From JAKAXG01 sp035702985 (GTDB lineage: Bacteria > Actinomycetota > Acidimicrobiia > Acidimicrobiales > Palsa-688), in assembly GCA_035702985.1 (NCBI GenBank), contig DASSZD010000102.1, positions 1-50,898 of the forward strand: a DNA stretch of 50,898 bases, read 5' to 3'. Made by a program: the position numbers and the translations under genes. Of the stretch, positions 7,647 to 15,975 are shown one piece after another; position 1 is the first letter of the stretch, and the number at the start of each line of letters is the position of its first letter. The notes beneath the pieces were generated by a model, which saw only the letters and a program-made list of their open reading frames with translations, ran no database searches and was not told the DNA's origin.

Positions 7647-8630
7647 CTAGCAGGCCGCGGCCAGCAGGCCGGCCCCCACCGCCCCCGCCCTCGGCCCCAG
7701 GTGGGCGGCGACGATGGTCACCGGCGGCCGCACGCTGGCCGCCTCGACCAGATCCTGGAACGCCCGGCGGGTCGGTTCGAGCAGGATCTCCCCGGCTCCG
7801 ACCAGGCCCCCGCCCAGGACGATCACCTCCGGGTCGAACAGGTTGGTGAGGTTGGCCAGGCCGACCGCCACCCACCATCCGAACAGGCGCATGATCTCCA
7901 GGGCGGAGGGGTCCCCGGCCTCGGCGGCGGCGGTGACATGCTCCCCCTTGACCGCCTCCGGATCCCCGCCGGCCATGCCCACCAGGTTCCCGGCTCCCCC
8001 CGCCACCGCCACCTCCCGGGCCAGCTTGCCCAACCCGGATCCCGAGGCGTAACGCTCCCAGCACCCTCTCTTGCCGCACGGGCACGGCGGCCCGTTGGGG
8101 TCGACCACCATGTGACCGAACTCGCCGGCGTAACGGTGGGCCCCCTCCACCAGCCGGCCGGCGCTGACGATCCCCCCGCCGATCCCGGTGCCCAGGGTGA
8201 CCATGAGCATGTCGGAGGCGCCGGCCCCGGCGCCGCGCTCGTGCTCGGCCCAGCAGGCGGCGGTCCCGTCGTTGCCGATCCAGAACCGGCAGTCGGGCTG
8301 GGCCGCCCGCAGGGCGTCGGCCAGCCCGCCGCCGACCGCGCCCGGCAGGTTGGGCGCGAAGACCAGATTGCCGGCGTGGTCGACCAGGCCGGGCACGCCC
8401 ACCCCGATGGATCCGGGGCGGCCGGCGGTCAGCCGGCTGGCGACGGTGAGCACCTCCTCCACCAGGTCTTCGGGGGACCGGGGGCTGGCCGACATGGCGT
8501 CGGATACCACGTCGCCGTCAGGTTCGAGGCGGACGGCCAGCAGCTTGGTGCCGCCGATGTCCACCCCCACCGCCCCGCCCTCGCCGGTGGTGCGGCCGCT
8601 GACCCGTTCGGTGGTGCTGGTGCCGGTCAT
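7647..8630 (-). CDS. ROK-family sugar kinase, probable glucokinase
   Basis: Likely phosphorylates glucose or a related hexose with ATP. It has 327 residues. The ATP phosphate motif VDIGGTK begins at D24, GNDGTAA places the catalytic aspartate at D120, EFGH (E169, H172) and the zinc-binding CPCGKRGCWE (C182, C184, C189) define the ROK family, and IVLGGG lies in the C-terminal half. The glucokinase-type EFGH motif makes a repressor role unlikely, and the protein has no DNA-binding domain. The ATG directly follows the TGA of the upstream SDR gene with no gap, so the two are cotranscribed. The next 167 bp downstream, to alaC, contain two GGCCGGGCGCC repeats and no obvious terminator. Confidence 0.87.
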   Translation of the reverse strand: MTGTSTTERVSGRTTGEGGAVGVDIGGTKLLAVRLEPDGDVVSDAMSASPRSPEDLVEEVLTVASRLTAGRPGSIGVGVPGLVDHAGNLVFAPNLPGAVGGGLADALRAAQPDCRFWIGNDGTAACWAEHERGAGAGASDMLMVTLGTGIGGGIVSAGRLVEGAHRYAGEFGHMVVDPNGPPCPCGKRGCWERYASGSGLGKLAREVAVAGGAGNLVGMAGGDPEAVKGEHVTAAAEAGDPSALEIMRLFGWWVAVGLANLTNLFDPEVIVLGGGLVGAGEILLEPTRRAFQDLVEAASVRPPVTIVAAHLGPRAGAVGAGLLAAAC

Positions 8631-9413
8631 TCAGCGGGCCACCCGGTTGAGGAGGCGGCGCATGCCGGCCAGCCAGCGGTCCCGGTCGGCGACCTTGGCC
8701 TGCTCGTAACCGGCGACCTGGGGGTGAGGCAGGATCAGGAACCGGTCGGCCCGGATGGCGGCGATCACCTCGTCGGCCACGGCCGACGGCTCCAGGATCT
8801 CCCCGCTGGCTTCCAGCTCGGCCCGGCCCGAGGTGTCGTTGCCGGTGACCATCGGGGTGCGGACCCCCTGGGGGCACAGGCAGTGGAACTGCACCCCGGA
8901 CCCTCCGAAGTTGACGGCCAGCCACTCGGCGACGGCCACCGAGGCGTGCTTGGTGACCGTGTAGGGGGCGGACTGCATCATCATCAGCAGGCCGGCCGCC
9001 GACGCGGTGATGACCACCGCACCGCGGCCCCGGTCGGTCATGCCGGGCACCACCGACCGGGCGGCGTGGACGTGGGCCATGGCATGGACCTGCCAGCTCC
9101 TCTCCCAGTCGTCGTCGTCGCCCAGTCCGGCGCCGGTCGCGATACCGGCGTTCGAGCAGTAGATGTCGATGGGCCCGAGCCGGGCCTCCACGTCATCCGC
9201 CATGGCCCGCACCGCGGCCCGCTGCCCCACGTCGGCGGCCAACCCGATGGCTCCGGGGATCTCGGCGGCGGCCTTCTCGGCGGCCTCGAGGTCCAGGTCC
9301 ACCACGGCCACCCGGCACCCCTCCGCCGCCAGTCGCTGAGCCAGAGCCCGGCCTATGCCGCCCGCCCCGCCCGTCACCACGGCCACCGCTCCGGAGAAGT
9401 CGAACTCGCTCAT
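8631..9413 (-). CDS. Short-chain dehydrogenase/reductase (SDR)
   Basis: NAD(P)-dependent classical SDR of 260 residues. TGGAGGIG (residues 14-21) binds the dinucleotide, SNAG sits at 87-90, and the catalytic triad is S138, Y151 and K155 (YTVTK). An aspartate (VDLD, near residue 39) follows beta strand 2, which favours NAD over NADP. Substrate is not deducible; the PQGVRTPM segment is typical of broad-range family members. I prefer the ATG at 9413. A GTG three codons upstream (9422) would leave only 1 nt after the SpoU methyltransferase stop. The gene lies in a run SpoU methyltransferase - SDR - ROK kinase with almost no spacing. Confidence 0.85.
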   Translation of the reverse strand: MSEFDFSGAVAVVTGGAGGIGRALAQRLAAEGCRVAVVDLDLEAAEKAAAEIPGAIGLAADVGQRAAVRAMADDVEARLGPIDIYCSNAGIATGAGLGDDDDWERSWQVHAMAHVHAARSVVPGMTDRGRGAVVITASAAGLLMMMQSAPYTVTKHASVAVAEWLAVNFGGSGVQFHCLCPQGVRTPMVTGNDTSGRAELEASGEILEPSAVADEVIAAIRADRFLILPHPQVAGYEQAKVADRDRWLAGMRRLLNRVAR

Positions 9414-9423
9414 GATCGACACC

Positions 9424-10254
9424 CTAGGCGGGGCGGTCGGGGCCCACCTGCGCCGCGCCGGCGAAGCGGTGCAGCCCGATGGCCGCCGCGGTGGCCACGT
9501 TGAGCGAGTCGACCCCGGGGGCCATCGGGATGCGCACCGCCCGGCCGGCCCAAGACAGCGCCTGGGGGGTGAGCCCGTCCGCCTCCGACCCGACCATGAC
9601 CGCCACCGGGCCGCCGACCGATCCGGCCGCCTGGTCCATGGCCACGTCGCCGGCCGGGGTGAGGGCGACGATGGTGAAGCCGGCGGCGGTCAGCGTCTCC
9701 AACCCCGAGGGCCACTCCCCCACCCGGGCGAAAGGCACCCGCAGGACCTGTCCCAGCGAGACCCGCACGCACCGCCGGTACAGAGGGTCGGCGGTGCGCG
9801 GGTCGAGGAGGACCGCCCCCGCCCCGAATGCCGCCGCGTTGCGGAACAACGCCCCCAGGTTCTCGAAGTCGTTGACGGCCTCGACCACCAGCACCAGGCG
9901 GGCGCCGGCGACGATCTCCCCGGGCCGGCGCTCCGGGGGTCGCTCGGCCAGGGCCAGTGCCCCCCGGTGCACCGGGTAGCCGGCGATCCCGTCGAACAGG
10001 TCCCGGGGGGCCACGAACACATCGACGCCGGCTGCTTCGGCGGCCTCCACCAGGTCCGGGCGGGCGGCCGCCCGCCGGTCGGACAGCAGCACGGACCGGG
10101 TCGGCCAGCCCTCCTCGAGCAGCCGGCCGATGGCCCTGGCCCCTTCCACCACGAAAGTGGCCGACCGGCGGTCGTGGCGGCTGCTCCGGTCCCCGGCGAT
10201 CAGGTGCCGGTAGCCGGCCAGCCTCTCGTCGTCTCCCTCCGATACGGGTATCAC
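9424..10254 (-). CDS. TrmH/SpoU-family RNA 2'-O-methyltransferase
   Basis: SAM-dependent methyltransferase with a SPOUT knot, 276 residues. The N-terminal substrate-binding part includes RHDRRSATFVVEGARA (about 26-41), typical of the rRNA/tRNA ribose methylases. The three SpoU motifs follow: NDFENLGALFRNAAAFG, VMVGSEADGL, and a final IPMAPGVDSLNVATAAAI. The exact RNA target (23S rRNA, as in RlmB/TsnR types, or tRNA) cannot be told. GTG start at 10254. It lies 28 nt after the SRPBCC gene stop, in the same direction. Confidence 0.88.
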   Translation of the reverse strand: MIPVSEGDDERLAGYRHLIAGDRSSRHDRRSATFVVEGARAIGRLLEEGWPTRSVLLSDRRAAARPDLVEAAEAAGVDVFVAPRDLFDGIAGYPVHRGALALAERPPERRPGEIVAGARLVLVVEAVNDFENLGALFRNAAAFGAGAVLLDPRTADPLYRRCVRVSLGQVLRVPFARVGEWPSGLETLTAAGFTIVALTPAGDVAMDQAAGSVGGPVAVMVGSEADGLTPQALSWAGRAVRIPMAPGVDSLNVATAAAIGLHRFAGAAQVGPDRPA

Positions 10255-10282
10255 GCCGGGCCCGGCGAGGGGTCCCGGCGGT

Positions 10283-10768
10283 TCAGGCGCCTGACGGCAC
10301 GGCCGGGTCGGGCTGGCCGCCGGAGCCGGCCGGGGCCTCCACGACGGCCTTGAGCTCCCGGAGGGCGGTGCCCATGATCCGGCCCTCGGCCCGGCGCTTC
10401 ACGAACCCGGGGAGGGGCACCTTGAGGTCCACCACCAGCTGGTACTCGATCTCGGTGTCGGCGTCGCCGGACGGCGACAGGTGGTAGGCGCCGTCCAGGC
10501 GGCGGGTGATGTCGCCGGCGGTCTGCACCCATGACAGCTCCTCCGGGGCTCCGCTGTAGTCGTAGCGGAGGGTGTAGGAGGTGCTCCTTCCGAAGGCCGC
10601 GGCCCGGAAGGTGACCACCCGGGCCCGTCCCTGCGGGTCGCGCTCGTCGACGTGGACGGCCTTGATGTCGGCCGCCCAGTCCGGGTAGCGCTCGAAGTCC
10701 ACCAGCACCCGGTAGCACTCCTCGGGCGCCCCACGGATGATCATCCGCTCGGTTACCTGCTCCTCCAC
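10283..10768 (-). CDS. SRPBCC-fold (polyketide cyclase/START-like) protein
   Basis: A protein of 161 residues with the helix-grip pattern of the SRPBCC superfamily: an N-terminal ERMIIRGAPEECYRVLVDFE strand-helix, a PDWAADIK turn, long strands through YTLRYDYSG and IEYQLVVDLKV, and a C-terminal helix. These proteins bind hydrophobic ligands, and no catalytic residues are evident. In mycobacteria a protein of this type (Rv2185c, TB16.3) lies close to pimB, as here, suggesting a role tied to phosphatidylinositol mannoside metabolism. That is inference from context. The GTG start at 10768 is supported by AAGGAGG nine nt upstream. Confidence 0.82.
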   Translation of the reverse strand: MEEQVTERMIIRGAPEECYRVLVDFERYPDWAADIKAVHVDERDPQGRARVVTFRAAAFGRSTSYTLRYDYSGAPEELSWVQTAGDITRRLDGAYHLSPSGDADTEIEYQLVVDLKVPLPGFVKRRAEGRIMGTALRELKAVVEAPAGSGGQPDPAVPSGA

Positions 10769-10864
10769 GTCCGGGAACCTCCTTGGCCACGCATTCCCGG
10801 CCCAGCAACGTAGTGCGCCGGACCTCCGGACCGCCCGCCACCACGCCGGACGGACCGGCGCCGG

Positions 10865-12007
10865 CTAGACGGCGCGCCCGGCCGCCACCCCGTCGAGCGC
10901 CACTCTCAACCGGTCGGCCAGCACGTCGTAGGCGAACTCGCCGACCGCCCGGTCCCGGGCCGCCCGGCCCTGGCGGCGCAGGGCGGCCGGGTCGTCCAGC
11001 ATGCCGGAGAGGGCGGCGGCCACCGCCTCGGGGTCGGACGGGTCCTGCACCACCACGCCGGTGACCCCGTCGTCGACCGCCTCCGCCGCCCCTCCGCTGG
11101 CCCCGGCGACCGAGGGCACGCCGGCGGCGGCCGCCTCGAGGAACACGATGCCGAAGCCCTCCTGTTCCAGTCCGCCCCACCTGTTGCGGCAGCACAGGGC
11201 GAACACGTCGGCGCTGGCGTAGAGGGAGGGCAGGTCGGCGTCGCCCACCCGGCCCAGGAGCCGCACCGGGGCCTGGCGGGCGGCCACCAGGCGCTCCAGG
11301 CGGGACCGGTCCCGGCCGCTGCCGGCGATGGCCACGGTCACGTCCCGGAGACCCCGCTCGTGCAGGAGGGCGGCCGCCTCGATCAGCACGTCCATGCCCT
11401 TGCGGGGCACCAGGCGGCTGACCGACAGGATCAGGGGGCCCTCGGCCGGCAGCTGCAGCCGGGTGCGCACGCTGGCCCGCTCGATGGCCGGCAGGGGCAC
11501 GAAGCGGGTGGTGTCCACCCCGGGGGGGATGCGGACCACCGGTGGCAGCCGGCTCTCGGCCCGGCGGGCCTCCGCCTCCGGATAGCCCCCCGCGCTGATC
11601 AGCAGCGAGGCGTGGCGCAGCACCCGGGCCAGCATCTGGCGGGTGAGCGGCAGCCGGCCGGGGACGGTGACCTCGGCCCCGTGCAGCACCGCCGCGTAGG
11701 GGATCCCCAGCTGCGGTCCTACCAGGCCCAGCGGGACGGCCGGGTCCAGGACCACCAGCTCGGCGTCCACCTCCCGGGCCAGCCTGCGGATGCGGCGCAC
11801 CATCACCGGACTGGGTAGCAGGACCGGCTCGGGGGTGCGTTCCACCCGGAACGGCTGGGCCCGGTCGAACTCGGCGGCCCCGCTGTAGGGGCTGGTCAGG
11901 ACGGTCACGTCCTCGGGCGGCAGCCGGCGCCACAGCTCCCACAGGTAGGACTGGATGCCACCCACCTTGGGCGGGAAGTCGTTGGTGACCAGCAGGTGGC
12001 GGATCAC
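10865..12007 (-). CDS. pimB: GT4 glycosyltransferase, PimB-like (phosphatidylinositol mannoside mannosyltransferase)
   Basis: Probably adds the second mannose from GDP-mannose to phosphatidylinositol monomannoside at the inner membrane leaflet. It has 380 residues. The start LLVTNDFPPKVGGIQSYL closely resembles mycobacterial PimB (Rv2188c as I recall it), as do the RIPPGVDTTRF, SRLVPRKGMDVL and QEGFGIVFLEA segments. The last contains the two glutamates of the GT4 EX7E motif. The GTG at 12007 overlaps the queG stop (GTGA), fixing the start. Any longer N-terminal reading would lie inside queG. The SRPBCC gene lies 96 bp downstream. Another GDP-mannose-dependent GT4 activity is possible, but neighbour and sequence both favour PimB. 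Confidence 0.78.
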   Translation of the reverse strand: MIRHLLVTNDFPPKVGGIQSYLWELWRRLPPEDVTVLTSPYSGAAEFDRAQPFRVERTPEPVLLPSPVMVRRIRRLAREVDAELVVLDPAVPLGLVGPQLGIPYAAVLHGAEVTVPGRLPLTRQMLARVLRHASLLISAGGYPEAEARRAESRLPPVVRIPPGVDTTRFVPLPAIERASVRTRLQLPAEGPLILSVSRLVPRKGMDVLIEAAALLHERGLRDVTVAIAGSGRDRSRLERLVAARQAPVRLLGRVGDADLPSLYASADVFALCCRNRWGGLEQEGFGIVFLEAAAAGVPSVAGASGGAAEAVDDGVTGVVVQDPSDPEAVAAALSGMLDDPAALRRQGRAARDRAVGEFAYDVLADRLRVALDGVAAGRAV

Positions 12008-13122
12008 CGGCTCGACGCGGCCAGCTCGGATGCCACCATCGGGTCGGTGTCGCCGTCCATGCCGGCCAGCAGGTCCGTCCGGCCCAGCCGGGTGGCGGCC
12101 CACACCGCGTGGGCCCGCAGCAACGGGTCGTCATGGGTCAGGAACCGGTTGAGCGTGGCGGTGACGGCCGGGTCGTCCGGCCGGCCGGTGTTGCCCAGCA
12201 CGATCAGGGCGTTGCGCCGCACGTAACGCAGCTCCCGGCCCGGGATGTACCACCGGCCGACCAGCTGCTCGAGCTCCCGGTCATCGGCGGTCAGGACCCG
12301 CAGCACGGGGAGCCGGTCCTGGGACCCCGCCTCGGCGGGCTGGGCCTCGCCGGCCCGGGCGGCCCGGCGGTTGACCGGGCACCGCTCCTGGCATTCGTCG
12401 CAACCGTAGAGCCGGTCCCCGAGCGCCGGCCGGTATTCGACGGGGAACACCCCCGGCGCCTGCAGCAGCCAGGCCAGGCACCGCCTGGCGTCGAGCTGGC
12501 CGGGCCCGACCAGCGCCCCGGTCGGGCAGTCCCCGAGGCAGCGCCGGCAGGAGCCGCACCCGTCGGCGACCGGTCCGCCCACGGTCAGGGGGGCGATCGG
12601 GGCGTCGGTGACCACCGATCCCAGCACGAACCACGAACCGGCTCCGGGCAGCAGGACGTTGGCGTTCTTGCCGTACCAGCCGAGGCCGGCCCGGACGGCC
12701 GCCGCCCGGTCGACCAGGGCGTTGTCGTCGGCCAGCACCCTGGCCTTCCAGCCGTCCTCGGTCAGGCGGCCGGCCACCGCCCCGAGGGCGTCACGCAGGG
12801 GTCGGTAGTGGTCGACCCACGAGTAGCGGGCGACCCGGGCGGCCGGGCCGCTCGCCGGGCCGGGCGGCGGTTCGGCTCGCCGGTACGAGCGGGCGCCCAC
12901 CACCAGGGCCCGGGCCCCGGGCAGGGTGGCGGAGGGGTCGGTGGACCGGGCCGGGTTGCGGTAGGTGAACTGCATCCCCGCCGACCAGCCCCGGGCTTTG
13001 CGATCCTCGATCACAGCCCTGGTCCCGGAAAAAGGACGGGCGTCGCATATGCCCACGCTGTCGAGCCCTGACCGCCGGCCGATCAGGCGGATCTCGTCGG
13101 CCAGGCGGCCGACCGGGGTCAA
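12004..13122 (-). CDS. queG: Epoxyqueuosine reductase
   Basis: Cobalamin- and iron-sulfur-dependent enzyme that reduces epoxyqueuosine to queuosine in tRNA. It has 372 residues. The DUF1730 part (residues 1-150) contains the conserved DNALVDRAAAVRAGLGWYGKN. Two ferredoxin-like clusters follow: C189-C192-C195-C199 (CGSCRRCLGDCP) and C241-C244-C248 (CDECQERCPVN), with C215 as the likely eighth ligand. The C-terminal third looks like short helical HEAT repeats (VRRNALIVLGN). The TTG start at 13122 overlaps the sepH stop (TTGA); no better start lies nearby. No other queuosine genes are in the window, so the substrate precursor is made by distant genes or salvaged. Confidence 0.92.
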   Translation of the reverse strand: MTPVGRLADEIRLIGRRSGLDSVGICDARPFSGTRAVIEDRKARGWSAGMQFTYRNPARSTDPSATLPGARALVVGARSYRRAEPPPGPASGPAARVARYSWVDHYRPLRDALGAVAGRLTEDGWKARVLADDNALVDRAAAVRAGLGWYGKNANVLLPGAGSWFVLGSVVTDAPIAPLTVGGPVADGCGSCRRCLGDCPTGALVGPGQLDARRCLAWLLQAPGVFPVEYRPALGDRLYGCDECQERCPVNRRAARAGEAQPAEAGSQDRLPVLRVLTADDRELEQLVGRWYIPGRELRYVRRNALIVLGNTGRPDDPAVTATLNRFLTHDDPLLRAHAVWAATRLGRTDLLAGMDGDTDPMVASELAASSR

Positions 13123-14096
13123 GCTTCCCGGCCCGGCCGCCGGGCAGCCGGGCTGGCCGGGGCCAGGTCCGGGTCGTCGCCGGCGGGGCCGGAGAGCGGC
13201 GGATGTCCGGCCTCCCACACGACCGGCTGGTCGGCCGGGCTGGGCAGGGTCAACTGGTCGGCCCCCGGCGGCTGATCCCGGTCGACGGCCCCCTCCAGGT
13301 CGGGTGCGGCCGGGGCCACGACCGCGGCCGGGGCGGCGGGCTCGGGGGACGCCTCCCTCCCGGCGGGGCCTCTCATCGCCCCGACGGCCCGCCTGGACGG
13401 GGCGGTGGCCGCCCGCTCGGGGCCGCGGCCGCGGCGCCCGGCCGTCGGCCCGGAGCGGTCCTCCCCGCCGTCGGTCACTTGGGCCCGGATCTCCGGCCCG
13501 ACGTAGCCCAACTCGGCCCCCAGCCGGTTGCGGGCGGTCAGGTACCCGGTGGTCAGGTCGAGCGCCCATTCGGCGGACTGCTCGCGGCCTTTGGCCCGGA
13601 ACCGGAAACGGATGACCCAGTTCCGGTCGACCAGGTGGTAGGCGGACCATCCCTCCGCCAGCTCGTCGGCCGTGAGGGCCACTCCCCGGTCGGCCAGCCT
13701 GTGCATGACCGCACCTTCGAGCGGGCGCTCGGAGGCCCCTTGGCCCGGCGGGTGCAGGGTGGCCTGCCAGGCCCGGGCCACCGCCGCGGCCTGCTCGGCC
13801 AGCACCGGACCGGCGAAACGGTCCACCCAGTCGGTGCTCACCCCGGCCTCGTAGGCGACCTCCTCCACCGTCCGGCCGGCCCGTAGGCGGGCCTGGATCT
13901 CCCGGGGGGTCAGGCCGCTGCCGGGTTTCCGCCCCGGGCCGGACCGGTCCGCGTGGCCCGGGTGCGACCGCTGCAGGTCGTGGAGCACGGCATCGTCGAT
14001 CTGGAGGACGTAGCCCCCCCTCTCGGCGTCCCGTTTGGTGGCCAGGATCAACCCACGGTGGTCGGATGTGAAGCCAATAACGTGGAGCTGTCTCAC
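13119..14096 (-). CDS. sepH: Septation protein SepH (DUF3071)
   Basis: Actinobacterial cell-division factor that, in Streptomyces and mycobacteria, stimulates FtsZ assembly. It has 325 residues. The N-terminal MRQLHVIGFTSDHRGLILAT start and the helix-turn-helix-like LTPREIQARLRAGRTVEEVA (from about residue 62), followed by DRFAGPVLAEQ, are the signature of DUF3071. A second conserved patch, WSAYHLVDRNWVIRFRF, ends the folded part near residue 205. The remainder is a disordered Pro/Ala/Gly-rich tail, as expected. GTG start at 14096. There is no close -10 or ribosome binding site, but TAGCTT at 14141-14146 could serve a leader of about 40 nt. Its 3' end overlaps queG by 4 nt. Confidence 0.9.
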   Translation of the reverse strand: MRQLHVIGFTSDHRGLILATKRDAERGGYVLQIDDAVLHDLQRSHPGHADRSGPGRKPGSGLTPREIQARLRAGRTVEEVAYEAGVSTDWVDRFAGPVLAEQAAAVARAWQATLHPPGQGASERPLEGAVMHRLADRGVALTADELAEGWSAYHLVDRNWVIRFRFRAKGREQSAEWALDLTTGYLTARNRLGAELGYVGPEIRAQVTDGGEDRSGPTAGRRGRGPERAATAPSRRAVGAMRGPAGREASPEPAAPAAVVAPAAPDLEGAVDRDQPPGADQLTLPSPADQPVVWEAGHPPLSGPAGDDPDLAPASPAARRPGREA

Positions 14097-14186
14097 AGGC
14101 GATCCCGTGCATCAGGCCCGCCAGCCGGACCCCGGGGGAAAGCTAGCAGCTGGGGCCGCCGCCCACGCGGCGGCCGGCCCTACCGG

Positions 14187-14390
14187 TCAGCCGCAGGCCG
14201 CCCCGACCTGGTGGCGCAGCGGGGGTACCAGCCCGGCCCGGCCCAGGAGCCTCAGGGCCCGCTCCTCGGCCACGTCGATCACGATGGCATCGTCGGGTTC
14301 GCGCTCGCAGATGAACGTGACGACGCACCCGTCGCACGCCGCCGTGGAACGCATCTCGCAGTCATCGCAACTGATGGTGAACTGGCTCAT
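14187..14390 (-). CDS. Small Cys-rich conserved protein
   Basis: A protein of 67 residues whose first 30 carry five cysteines, spaced CDDC, then CDGC, then an FIC (C8, C11, C19, C22, C28 by my count), which suggests a zinc or iron-sulfur site. The rest is a charged helix (DVAEERALRLLGRAGLVPPL). I do not recognise a named family, but a coding frame with a compact metal-site pattern, ATG start and GGGAG about 12 nt upstream makes it a real gene. It sits between the NYN-domain gene and sepH in the same orientation. Function is unknown. Confidence 0.65.
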   Translation of the reverse strand: MSQFTISCDDCEMRSTAACDGCVVTFICEREPDDAIVIDVAEERALRLLGRAGLVPPLRHQVGAACG

Positions 14391-14424
14391 GGGGACATGC
14401 TCCCAGGAGGGTGTGACGGTCTGG

Positions 14425-15894
14425 TCAAGCGTCGGCCTGGCGGCCCAGCACCCGGAGCAGCTGCTCCACCGACAGGACGTTGGCGCCCAGATCGTGCACG
14501 TCGCTGCGGACCTGCCGGTCGTTGGTGACCACGACCACCGGCGTGGCCGGTCGCAGCTCCTTCACCGCCTCCACGATCACGTGATCGGCTTCCACGCTCG
14601 ACGCGCTGAACAGCACCCGCAACCAGGGCCGGGCCACCGGCGGGGCGGCCACCCGGCCGCCGGCTTCGGTCCCGTCGAAGACCACGATGATCCGGTGCTT
14701 GACCCGCACGGCCAGCTCGCTCAGCGCGCTGACCAGCCGGTGGCGCAGCGCAGGCAGATCGTCGCCGGTCCAGGACGTGAACGTCACGTTGTAGCCGTCC
14801 ACGATGAGCTGGGCGCCCGGGACCCGCACCAGGTACTCGGCGGCCTCCGGGGAGTCGTCGAACACCGCCGGCGGCAGCGGGAGCGGCCGGCGCCGCCCGG
14901 GGCCGGGCCGGGCCGGGGCCCGCCGGCGGGTCCCGGCCGGGAGCGTGGAGGGCCCCGGGACCGGTGGGGGAAAGGCGGCTCCCGGGCCGACCGGACCGCC
15001 GGCCGGCGGGCGCCCGGGGTCCGCCGCCACCCGGTCCCCGGTCTGTGCCGCGGCCGGGGCCGGCCCCGGAACCGGATCGGGGCCGGCCCCGCCCAGCGAG
15101 GCGGCCGCTTCCGCCAGCGCCTCGCCGAGCTGTCGGGCCGCCCCGGCCGCCCGGGCCACCGCCGCCCCGGCCGACTGGCGGGCGTCAGCCGCCCCGGCCT
15201 CCAGCCGGGCGTACCGCCGTTCCAGCGCCGAGCGGTCCGCCGCCGCCTCCTCCAGGGCCCGGGCCGCCGCCTGCCGGGCCCGGCCCGCCTCGGCCAGCTC
15301 GTCCCGGAGACCGCCGATGAGGGCCTGCAGATGGTCGATCCGGTCGCGCAGGGCGGCGTTGTCCCGCTCCAGGGTTTCGACCTGCTCCCGGGCCGCGTCC
15401 GCCTCGGCGGCCCGTTCCCGCTGGGCGGCCCGGGCCTGGCGCAGCCGGTCGCTCAGCACCGCCACCGTCCGGTCGTGCTCCTCGGCGGTGGCAGCCCGCT
15501 CGGACCGGGTCTCCGACAGGAGCCGGGCCAGCTCGTCCTCCAGGTCGACGATGCGGTCGGCGGCGGCCCGCATCTCCCGGTCGTGCTCGTCGGCCTCGAC
15601 CGCCCGTCGCACCAGGTCGTCCAGCTGTTCCGCCCAGCCCTCCGGTCGGGTGATCCACAGCCAGGCCAGCCGACCCAGCTGCTCCTCGTCGGCCCGGGCG
15701 GCCACGCCGGTCCGGAACGTGTCGTCGTCCTCGAGGGCCTGACGCATGGTGACCTGCCAGTTGGGGGGCAGCCGCCGGGCGCGCACCAGGCTGCGGACCC
15801 GGCCCGGCAACGGTCCGGTCGCGCCGGACGCCACCTCGAGGGCCAGCTGCAGGGCGGGGCGCAACTGGGCCAGGGTGGGTGGCGGGCCGGCCAT
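14425..15894 (-). CDS. Coiled-coil NYN/PIN-like RNase-domain protein
   Basis: A protein of 489 residues in three parts. Residues about 1-90 are a helical region with WLWITRPEGWAEQL. Residues about 95-250 are a strongly predicted Glu/Arg/Ala-rich coiled coil. A Pro/Gly-rich linker then leads to a C-terminal YacP-type NYN domain from about residue 345: LIVDGYNVTF, IIVVFDGTEAG, SASSVEADHVI and VVVVTNDRQVRSD. The acidic residues of these motifs are those that bind metal in PIN-like ribonucleases. Its RNA target is unknown. The ATG at 15894 is chosen because a TAGCAT element lies 6 nt upstream; a TTG one codon earlier is the alternative. Confidence 0.85.
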   Translation of the reverse strand: MAGPPPTLAQLRPALQLALEVASGATGPLPGRVRSLVRARRLPPNWQVTMRQALEDDDTFRTGVAARADEEQLGRLAWLWITRPEGWAEQLDDLVRRAVEADEHDREMRAAADRIVDLEDELARLLSETRSERAATAEEHDRTVAVLSDRLRQARAAQRERAAEADAAREQVETLERDNAALRDRIDHLQALIGGLRDELAEAGRARQAAARALEEAAADRSALERRYARLEAGAADARQSAGAAVARAAGAARQLGEALAEAAASLGGAGPDPVPGPAPAAAQTGDRVAADPGRPPAGGPVGPGAAFPPPVPGPSTLPAGTRRRAPARPGPGRRRPLPLPPAVFDDSPEAAEYLVRVPGAQLIVDGYNVTFTSWTGDDLPALRHRLVSALSELAVRVKHRIIVVFDGTEAGGRVAAPPVARPWLRVLFSASSVEADHVIVEAVKELRPATPVVVVTNDRQVRSDVHDLGANVLSVEQLLRVLGRQADA

Positions 15895-15900
15895 CAACGG

Positions 15901-15906
15901 ATGCTA
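15901..15906 (-). promoter_or_regulatory. -10 element of leaderless NYN gene
   Basis: TAGCAT on the minus strand, 6 nt before the ATG at 15894. No Shine-Dalgarno is visible. Confidence 0.5.
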
Positions 15907-15962
15907 CCGGCGGCCCCGACCGTCCCCGCCCGCCGGCGGGTCGTCGTGCCGGCCCGGCGGGC

Positions 15963-15968
15963 TACGGT
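15963..15968 (+). promoter_or_regulatory. -10 element of leaderless Lrp-domain gene
   Basis: TACGGT on the plus strand, 7 nt before the ATG at 15976. The divergent NYN-gene -10 is 56 bp away. Confidence 0.5.
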
Positions 15969-15975
15969 TTGGGGC

